From JAAYAY01 sp964429355 (GTDB taxonomy: Bacteria; Planctomycetota; Planctomycetia; Pirellulales; Thermoguttaceae): a stretch of 19,679 nt of DNA. How positions within the stretch are numbered: the first letter of the stretch is position 1; each line of letters begins with the position of its first letter. Shown here piece by piece: positions 13,768 through 19,679 of the stretch. Both the position numbers and the translations under genes were made by a program. The notes below the pieces were generated by a model. That model worked only from the letters and a program-made list of their open reading frames with translations, did no database searches and had not been told where the DNA came from. The DNA is taken from positions 1 through 19,679 of the forward strand of contig CAYSCH010000156.1 of assembly GCA_964429355.1 (NCBI GenBank), read 5' to 3'.

Positions 13768-14817
13768 TCAGCTCACCAGATATCGGTCGATCGCCGCCCG
13801 ATTGACACTGACCCCGATCCCCGGGCCCTGGGGCACGCAGATCATGCCGTCGACGTAAGAAAAGGGCTCGAGCAACAACTCATCGGCCGGCCGGTGACGG
13901 GTACATTCCAGGCAACCGTTGTAGGCCGGGGTTGCTGCGGCAAGTTGCAGTGTGGCGGCTGTGGCAATCCCGAGGGAGTGCCCCGCACACAGGGAAGCCC
14001 CGATTCCCCCCGCCTCAGCAATTGTTCCGCACTTGCGCGAGACAACCAGCCCGCCGACTCGCTGCACATCGATCACCGTGTTGGAGGCGACGCCCCCCCG
14101 AATCATCGCCATCAGGTCAGCCGGCGTCTCCACCGACCGCGCCACCGCCATGGCGATCGTCGTCTGACGACGCAGGGTTGCCACCTCGTCCATTCGACCG
14201 CCGCTGATTGGGTCGAGTAAGAAGACGAGCGGCTCATCCTCCAGCCGATGGCACAGTTCCTGGGCCTGCTCCACATTGTAGCTCTGTCGACCGTCGAGCC
14301 GCAGTTCCACGCGATCCCCGACCGCATCCAGCAGGGCGGTCACCATGTTTTCGTCGTTTGACATCCGTCCGGTAGCCGAGAGCGTCTGCCAGTAGAACCC
14401 CTGGTCTGCCATTTCTCGAGAAAGCTGCAACACCTGCTCGATCGTACTGCCATGAAGGCGTACCCCCAGCGGAATCCGCCCCCGATACTGCCCGCCAAAC
14501 AGGCAGCAAAGCGGCAGACCGGCAATCCGGCCTACCAGGTCCCAGCAGGCCATTTCAACCGCCGCCTGAAGAGGACGGGGACGAAGACTCTGCTGATCGA
14601 TCAATTCCTCAATGTCGAACGCACTCCGCCCGGTGAGGATCGGCAGAAGCATGCCTCGCCGCCCGGAAAGCTCCGACGAACGCCAAGGAACAACCGCCTC
14701 CCCCCAGCCGACCAAGCCTGTTTCCGTCACCAGCCGGATCAACAGTGAGCGAATCGACGGGTCCGTCGTCTCTGATTGGCGTTCGACCAGAAAGAGTTCC
14801 AGATCGTTGATCGTCAT
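13768..14817 (-). CDS. Enolase-superfamily (mandelate racemase/MLE-like) protein, degenerate active site
   Basis: This 349-residue protein has the MR/MLE layout: an N-terminal capping domain with LIRLVTETGLVGWGEAV (27-43), the bridging motif AAVEMACWDLVGRIAGLPLCCLFGG (split across 85-109), and a barrel domain. The active site is abnormal. The KxK at the end of barrel strand 2 is replaced by TLS (145-147). The first metal Asp is kept in LRLD (Asp175), the second ligand Glu is Asp202 in LLDPI, and the third acidic ligand aligns with Arg227 in VARSVE. It may therefore be a pseudoenzyme or have new chemistry. Its ATG overlaps the ispH stop by 4 bp (ATGA), indicating translational coupling to isoprenoid synthesis. 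The fold is confident; activity is unknown. Confidence 0.82.
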   Translation of the reverse strand: MTINDLELFLVERQSETTDPSIRSLLIRLVTETGLVGWGEAVVPWRSSELSGRRGMLLPILTGRSAFDIEELIDQQSLRPRPLQAAVEMACWDLVGRIAGLPLCCLFGGQYRGRIPLGVRLHGSTIEQVLQLSREMADQGFYWQTLSATGRMSNDENMVTALLDAVGDRVELRLDGRQSYNVEQAQELCHRLEDEPLVFLLDPISGGRMDEVATLRRQTTIAMAVARSVETPADLMAMIRGGVASNTVIDVQRVGGLVVSRKCGTIAEAGGIGASLCAGHSLGIATAATLQLAAATPAYNGCLECTRHRPADELLLEPFSYVDGMICVPQGPGIGVSVNRAAIDRYLVS

Positions 14818-15737
14818 GCGCGGAGTTCTCCCGGCAAGATGAAATGAACGTTCTCATCTCGAACCGAATGGGTTCGCACGTCAGCGGCGTAAGTGCTTTG
14901 CAGAAACTCGATACAGGACTGAACCAGCGTCTCCGGTGCACTCGCTCCTGCCGTGATCACGACGGTCTCCCGCCCCGTGAACCACTCCCGGCAGATATCT
15001 GCGGGCCCATCGATCAAATGGGCGGGCACTCCGACTGCCCTGGCTATCTCAGCCAATCGCTGGCTGTTGGAGCTGTTCTGGCTGCCGACCACGAGAACCA
15101 TGTCGGCATCCTTGGCCAGGAATCGGACCGCTTCCTGGCGGTTCTGGGTGGCGTAGCAGATGTCTTTCTTCGATGACCCCTTAATTCGGGGGAAACGCTC
15201 CTGCAGCCGGGCAATTATCCGGGCGGCATCATCGACCGATAGCGTTGTTTGGGTTAAATAGGCAACCTTCTCTCCGTCGCCGAGGTCGAGCTTGTCGACG
15301 TCGTCAGCCGTTTCGATCACCCGGATCGCTTCCGGCGCCTCGCCGATCGTGCCGACCACCTCGTCGTGTCCCTCGTGCCCGATCAGCACGATCGTATAGC
15401 CCTCGCGTGCATAGCGGATCGCCTCCCGATGCACCTTCGTCACCAGTGGGCAGGTCGCGTCGATCGTGTTCAAATGATGGTCCGTGGCGATCCGCCGGAT
15501 CTCGGGGGACACGCCATGAGCCGAATAGAGCACGTTGCTCCCGGGCGGAATCTGGCTCAACTCGTCCACGAAAACGACACCCCGTCTGCTGAAATCCTCC
15601 ACAACCCACTTGTTATGCACGATTTCGTGATACACGTAGACGGGCGGGCCGAAACGCTCAAGTACCTTTTCCAGGCTCTCGATGGCCATGTTCACGCCCG
15701 CGCAAAATCCGCGGGGGGCGGCAAGGATGATCTGCAT
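14814..15737 (-). CDS. ispH: 4-hydroxy-3-methylbut-2-enyl diphosphate reductase
   Basis: IspH carries out the last step of the MEP pathway, reducing HMBPP to IPP and DMAPP with an iron-sulfur cluster. All three cluster cysteines are in place: Cys12 (PRGFCAGV), Cys96 (DATCPLV) and Cys194 (DICYATQNRQ). Substrate residues His41, His74, His124 and Glu126 (GHEGHDE) are also present, and 307 residues is the normal length. The ATG is preceded on the minus strand by AGGAG 10 nt away. It is the first gene of a two-gene unit with the enolase-like protein and lies divergent to the squalene operon, so this locus joins precursor supply to squalene formation. Confidence 0.96.
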   Translation of the reverse strand: MQIILAAPRGFCAGVNMAIESLEKVLERFGPPVYVYHEIVHNKWVVEDFSRRGVVFVDELSQIPPGSNVLYSAHGVSPEIRRIATDHHLNTIDATCPLVTKVHREAIRYAREGYTIVLIGHEGHDEVVGTIGEAPEAIRVIETADDVDKLDLGDGEKVAYLTQTTLSVDDAARIIARLQERFPRIKGSSKKDICYATQNRQEAVRFLAKDADMVLVVGSQNSSNSQRLAEIARAVGVPAHLIDGPADICREWFTGRETVVITAGASAPETLVQSCIEFLQSTYAADVRTHSVRDENVHFILPGELRA

Positions 15738-15973
15738 GGTTTGCGCACTCCTGGGGAGGCATCATAATGAATTCGGGGGATATCGGCCAGGGGGTGGAAG
15801 TCGCTGCCACGGCCAGCCGAAGGATAGTACCAGTCAGACTCGGCGCGGAAACGGAGATCGGCTCCTAAGTGTTGTGAACTGTGCCCGTTACCTGCACAAG
15901 TGCACCTTGCCTTTCGCCCGTTTCAAGCCGATGGGCGGTCTGAAAACGGAGACATTGTGACCCTGTGACACCA
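15738..15973. promoter_or_regulatory. Divergent promoter region between ispH and hpnC
   Basis: The 236-bp spacer must hold starts for both directions. On the minus strand a TATGAT (15761-15766) sits about 24 bp before the ispH ATG, with AGGAG between them. A 12-bp perfect palindrome, TGCACAAGTGCA, lies at 15893-15904, about 70 bp before hpnC, and could be an operator. No clear plus-strand promoter hexamers were seen. GGAG at 15948-15951 is the only ribosome-like site before hpnC. Confidence 0.4.
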
Positions 15974-16912
15974 ATGAGCGACCCCACTTTCCAATCCGAT
16001 CTTGAATTGTACGGCCCGGGGGCTGGGAATCTCGCTGTGCCTACTCTTGCGCAGGCACAGTCGTACTGCCGCGGCCTGGCGCAGCGCCACTATGAGAATT
16101 TTACGGTCGGCGGCCTGGTGCTGCCCGCCGGCGCCCGCAGCCATGTGGCAAATGTCTATGCCTACTGCCGTTGGGCCGACGATCTGGCCGACGAAACCGG
16201 CTCGTCCGACCAGAGCCTTCCCTTGCTCGAGTGGTGGCAGGCCGAGCTCGACGCATGCTATGAAAACCGGATGCGACACCCGGTCTTCGTTGCCTTACGC
16301 GAGACAATCCGGCAGTTTGGCATTCCCCGCGAACCCTTTGCCAACCTACTGACGGCCTTCCGGCAGGACCAGACCGTGCATCGCTACGAAACCTTCAGCG
16401 ACCTTCTGGGCTACTGCCGCAATTCGGCCAACCCGGTGGGGCGGATTGTCCTCTGTCTGGCGGAATGCCGCGAAGCCCGGAAGAATGCGCTCTCCGACTC
16501 GATCTGCACCGGTCTGCAATTGGCCAACTTCTGGCAAGACGTGGCACGAGACTGGAAAATGGGGCGGCTGTACATCCCCCTGGACGATTGCCGCCGATTC
16601 GGCGTTGAGGAAACCCTGCTGGATGACAGACCATGTCCGGGACCGCTGCGAGAGCTGCTGGCATTCCAGGTCGAGCGGGCCGAACGCTATCTGCGAGAGG
16701 GCCTGCCGCTGATCGCAGAGATGCCCAGGGCGTGGCAACTGGGCATCGCCCTGTTTGTCTGTGGCGGACTGGAGATCCTGAGGGCGATTCGGCGACAGGA
16801 TTATGACGTGCTCACGCGGCGTCCGACCGTGTCGAAACCGGCCAGGCTGCGGCTGATCGCCGGTTGCTGGTGGCGTCTGCGCCACGGTGGCTTCGGAGAG
16901 TTGCCCCGATGA
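15974..16912 (+). CDS. hpnC: Squalene synthase subunit HpnC (hydroxysqualene synthase)
   Basis: In the three-gene bacterial route HpnC turns presqualene diphosphate into hydroxysqualene. This 312-residue protein has the squalene/phytoene synthase fold, with two Asp-rich sites: RWADDLADE (67-75) and FWQDVARDWKMGRLYIP (from 187). SYCRGLAQRHYENFTVGG at the start is typical of HpnC as opposed to HpnD. ATG 15974 is chosen; a GTG at 15965 in frame is an alternative, better spaced from the GGAG at 15948. The stop overlaps the hpnD start (ATGA). The C-terminal YDVLTRRPTVSK matches family members. First gene of the hpnCDE operon. Confidence 0.92.
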   Translation: MSDPTFQSDLELYGPGAGNLAVPTLAQAQSYCRGLAQRHYENFTVGGLVLPAGARSHVANVYAYCRWADDLADETGSSDQSLPLLEWWQAELDACYENRMRHPVFVALRETIRQFGIPREPFANLLTAFRQDQTVHRYETFSDLLGYCRNSANPVGRIVLCLAECREARKNALSDSICTGLQLANFWQDVARDWKMGRLYIPLDDCRRFGVEETLLDDRPCPGPLRELLAFQVERAERYLREGLPLIAEMPRAWQLGIALFVCGGLEILRAIRRQDYDVLTRRPTVSKPARLRLIAGCWWRLRHGGFGELPR

Positions 16913-17802
16913 ACCTCCCGAAAGAAATGGTGCAATTGAGCTACGACGAGTGTCGGCGCATCGCACGGCAGTCTCGATCGAATTTCACACCCTGCTTCTA
17001 TCTGCTGTCCGGCAAACGACGGCGAGCGATGGTGGCACTCTACGCCTTCATGCGTCATACCGACGACCTGGTCGACGGCGAAATGGCGCTGGCCGATGCG
17101 GCGCGGGCATTGACCGAGTGGCGGGCGGAGGCCGCCGCGGCATTGACGGAAACGGTCTTCCCGTGCGAACCACGGCCAGGAATTCTTCCTGCGCTGGCCG
17201 AGACCGCCGAGCGGTTCGAGATCCCTCATGAATATCTGTTCGCCGCGATCGACGGCTCCGCGATGGATCTCTCCAAGCACCGGTATGCAACGTTCGCGGA
17301 ACTCTCCGACTACTGCTACCGGGTCGCCTCGGCCGTTGGCCTGGCCTGCCTCAGAATCTGGGGTTACCGCGGAAACGATCCCGCGGAAGCTGCCCATGCC
17401 TGCGGGGTAGCCCTCCAACTGACCAACATCCTTCGCGATTTGCAGGAAGACTACCGGCGAGGCCGCGTCTATCTGCCCCAGGAAGATCTCGAGCGATTCG
17501 GCTACTCGGAAGTGGATCTGGGGCAGGCGGTGGCCAACGACAAGTTCTGCAAACTGATGGAATTCCAGGTCCAAAGGGCTGAGCGGCATTATTACGAAGC
17601 CACAAAACTGGCAGAGGGGCTGGACCTGGAGGGCCGGCGAATCTTCATCATGATCATCCGCGTTTACTACCGGCTTTTGAAGACAATCCAGGCGGAGCCC
17701 GCACGAGTGTTTTCGGAGCACGTCCACGTGGGGCGACGGCATCGGCTGGCGATCATGGCTCGGACCCTGCTGCATCCCTCGGCAAAGGCGGTGCTGCCGT
17801 GA
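16909..17802 (+). CDS. hpnD: Presqualene diphosphate synthase HpnD
   Basis: HpnD condenses two farnesyl diphosphates into presqualene diphosphate, the first committed step. The 297-residue product has FMRHTDDLVDG (DDLVD at 52-56) and LTNILRDLQEDYRRGRVYLP (DLQED at 177-181), the paired Mg-diphosphate sites of the family, and SNFTPCFYLLSGKRRRAM near the N-terminus. ATG 16909 overlaps the hpnC stop by 4 bp, with GGAG at 16895-16898 (10 nt). The frame is open upstream to 16864, but the overlap start fits better. The stop in turn overlaps the GTG of hpnE, so all three genes are translationally coupled. Confidence 0.94.
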   Translation: MNLPKEMVQLSYDECRRIARQSRSNFTPCFYLLSGKRRRAMVALYAFMRHTDDLVDGEMALADAARALTEWRAEAAAALTETVFPCEPRPGILPALAETAERFEIPHEYLFAAIDGSAMDLSKHRYATFAELSDYCYRVASAVGLACLRIWGYRGNDPAEAAHACGVALQLTNILRDLQEDYRRGRVYLPQEDLERFGYSEVDLGQAVANDKFCKLMEFQVQRAERHYYEATKLAEGLDLEGRRIFIMIIRVYYRLLKTIQAEPARVFSEHVHVGRRHRLAIMARTLLHPSAKAVLP

Positions 17803-19243
17803 GCGAGGCTCTCGATTCGAGCAGACACGGGGGGCGGGTGGCGATCGTCGGGGGCGGATTGGCCGGCATGGCAGCCGCGCTGGCGCTGGCCGAACATGGC
17901 TGTGGGGTGGACCTGTTCGAGCAGAAGCATCGGCTGGGGGGGCGCGTCGGCAGTTTTCGCGATCCGCGCACGGGCGAGCTTGTCGATTACTCGATGCACG
18001 TGGCGATGGGCTGCTGCACGAATTTTCTCGACTTCATCCGCCGCGCGGAAGTCGAGGATTGTTTTGAAAGACATCGCCGCCTCACGTTCCTCGGTCCGGG
18101 CGGCGAGATCTGCCCCTTCACCTCCTGGCCCTGGCTNNNNNNNNNNCCCCGGTGCATCTCTTGCCTGGCTTTGCTCGGCTCACTTACCTGAGTCTTCGCG
18201 ATCGGCTGAGCATCGCCCGTTGCCTCACAAAGCTGGGACGGCTCACGGGTGCCGAATGTCGCGATAAAACAACTGGCCAGTGGCTTCGTCAGCAGGGGCA
18301 ATCCGAGGTGTCCATCGACCGTTTCTGGTCCGTAGTGCTCGTCAGCGCCCTCGGCCAGACCTTGGATCGTACGGAACTCTCGATGGCCCGGAAGGTCTTT
18401 CTTGACGGCTTTTTGCGAACGGCCCACGGCTACGAGCTTCTGCTCCCCAGGCGTCCCCTCGGTGAGATTGTCGACGGCAGTGCGGCGGGCCGGCTCCGGA
18501 AACTGGGTGTAAACGTCCATCTGGCAGCACAGGTCCGGTCGGTCGAACTGGCCGCCGATCGGGCTACGGCCCTGGTTCTTGCCGGCGGCAGCCGATTCTC
18601 CTTCGACACCCTTATCGTCGCCATTCCGTGGACGACGATCGGACGGGTTTTCTCTCCGCAGCAGCGATGCAGGCTTCATCCCGATTGGACGGAGGATCGG
18701 CTCCAGTCGTCGGCCATCACTGCGGTCCACCTGTGGTTCGATCGCGAAATCACTCCGCTCCCCCACGCGGCCTTTGTGGGACGCACGAGCCACTGGATCT
18801 TCCGGAACTGGCGACCGGAAACCAGTTCCGCCCACTCCGGCGCCGGCTATCGCTACCAGGTAGTGATCAGCGCCTCTGGGCAACTGGCCGACGTGCCTAC
18901 TGCCAGACTGTTGGACAAGGTACTCGGCGACCTGGGCGACCTCTTGCCCGCAGCCCGGTCGGCGCAGCTTCTCCACCACCGGATCGTGACGGAGCGACAG
19001 GCCGTCTTCGCCGTGACTCCGGAGGGGCTGCGAAGTCGGCCCGAGGCTGAGACCGGCATCCCGAACGTCTATCTGGCAGGCGACTGGACGCAATCGGACT
19101 GGCCGGCAACGATGGAAGGCGCGATCCTCAGCGGCTACCGGGCGGCATCCATGCTGCTCCGCGCGAGAGACGGCGACCTCCACTTGCCTGCTGGGCCATT
19201 GAAGCCGAGCTGGCTGGCAAGGATCCTGTATCCTCGTGATTGA
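17799..19243 (+). CDS. hpnE: Hydroxysqualene dehydroxylase HpnE, contains an assembly gap
   Basis: HpnE is the FAD-dependent enzyme that converts hydroxysqualene to squalene, completing the route. The N-terminus has the dinucleotide motif VAIVGGGLAGMAAALALAEHG, then RLGGRVGSF and DYSMHVAMGCCTNFL. The C-terminus has the second FAD motif NVYLAGDWTQSDWPATMEGA. The 10 N at 18137-18146 sit between CPFTSWPWL and PVHLLPGFARLTYLSLRDRL, sequences that are adjacent in homologues. The two halves are out of frame with exactly 10 N; a true gap of 2, 5, 8 or 11 bases would restore the frame, so the gene is probably intact at about 478 residues. GTG start overlaps the hpnD stop (GTGA). Confidence 0.92.
18137..18146. 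other. Assembly gap (10 N) inside hpnE
   Basis: A run of ten N joins two contigs inside one gene. Frame and homology show that the real missing length is not 10 but 3k+2, most likely only a few bases. Confidence 0.97.
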
Positions 19244-19345
19244 CCGGCGAGCGATGTGGGGCCGTGTGTTAGCGGCGTCTGGCGCGTGAGCGGCAGAGCG
19301 GTTACTGAGTGTCAGTTGTCAAAGAACTGCAGGTCGAGTCGGGAG

Positions 19346-19409
19346 TCAGAGGTAGGTCAGAGGACAGAGGTCAGAACGGCAGAGGACAGAGGACAGAGGA
19401 CAGAGGGGA
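19346..19409 (+). repeat. Imperfect AGAGGAC tandem repeat
   Basis: A heptamer close to AGAGGAC or AGAGGTC repeats about eight times, perfectly from about 19380 to 19405 and loosely before. It is strongly purine-biased on the plus strand. Similar low-complexity runs are common between genes in planctomycete genomes, from general recollection. Confidence 0.8.
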
Positions 19410-19420
19410 CAGGAGACGGG

Positions 19421-19470
19421 GGAGATCGGAGATTGGAGATCGGAGATTGGAGATCGGAGATTGGAGATGG
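19421..19470 (+). repeat. 14-bp tandem repeat GGAGATCGGAGATT
   Basis: Three exact copies of a 14-bp unit (19421-19434, 19435-19448, 19449-19462) are followed by a partial one. Each unit is itself a doubled GGAGATY core. It lies 11 bp after the AGAGGAC repeat, so both may belong to one expansion-prone block. Confidence 0.9.
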
Positions 19471-19679
19471 GGAGGGGGCTCACTTCTTTTCGCCAGTGCC
19501 ACCAGCCGAGGATGGGTGAGGGGAAAGGGGATAACCGCGAAGGATGCGGAGGAATCGCCGGGAGGGGGTGCGTCGAGGGGCAAGTGTGGTCTCTGGATCT
19601 CGGGTGAAATGGGCCGTCGGATCTGCCGCTTTCGGGCACCGCAGGTTCTTATTGGGTAGAACGGCTTATGCTGTGACGG

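Larger units (their letters stand above)
19244..19679. other. Non-coding 3' end of the window
   Basis: These 436 bp after hpnE show no supportable gene on either strand; open frames here are products of the repeats and purine bias. Tandem repeats are listed separately. The final 150 bp are G-rich without visible structure. Confidence 0.5.

Noticed and set aside
19256..19659. Open frames on both strands across the terminal repeats
   Set aside because: Their translations are simple repeats (RSEIGD, PISNLRS) caused by the tandem arrays.

Overview
The window is a GC-rich bacterial scaffold with two 10-N gaps (3382-3391 and 18137-18146), as expected of a metagenome assembly. The gene content suggests a planctomycete or another member of the PVC superphylum: a squalene (hpnCDE) operon, His-rich metal-binding proteins beside an RND metal pump, a long-form chromate transporter, and low-complexity GGAGAT/AGAGGAC intergenic repeats. 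The lineage is an inference from gene style and was not tested by phylogeny.

Region 1 (1-3303) is the highlight. Two thioredoxin-like CPTC proteins of the ArsF family (the first truncated by the window edge) are followed by a CcdA/ArsG-like membrane permease. The next two genes are an unmistakable mercury-methylation pair, hgcA and hgcB. hgcA starts 2 bp after the permease stop, so permease, HgcA and HgcB are probably co-transcribed. HgcA has the cap-helix motif NVWCAAGK, the PQLGAPG region and five C-terminal membrane helices. HgcB has two 4Fe-4S motifs, including CMECGAC, a conserved Cys73 and a Cys-containing tail. HgcA should carry a methyl group on a Cys-ligated corrinoid and pass it to Hg(II), with HgcB re-reducing it. 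Such pairs are known from anaerobes. The coupling to ArsF/ArsG-type thiol-redox genes is the most unusual aspect. A 126-bp spacer between the two arsF genes carries nested inverted repeats, and a decayed arsG-like fragment lies just after the first gap.

Region 2 (3560-5519) is a two-gene phosphatidylethanolamine operon, psd then pssA, with overlapping ends. Region 3 (5520-12850) is a metal-efflux block: a ChrA chromate transporter, a His/Cys-rich secreted protein, an RND adaptor with a His-rich N-terminal arm, a 1072-residue CusA/CzcA pump and a small His-rich lipoprotein. No outer-membrane channel gene is present. Region 4 (12851-13712) is a hairpin-rich intergenic stretch followed by a small two-CBS-domain protein.

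Region 5 (13768-19243) is isoprenoid metabolism around a divergent promoter region. On the minus strand, ispH (last MEP-pathway step) overlaps by 4 bp an enolase-superfamily protein that has lost the usual catalytic residues. On the plus strand, hpnC-hpnD-hpnE, each overlapping the next by 4 bp, convert farnesyl diphosphate to squalene. hpnE is intact apart from the second N gap. The window ends in 436 bp of non-coding sequence with tandem repeats. No tRNA, rRNA, CRISPR array, transposase or phage gene was recognised.
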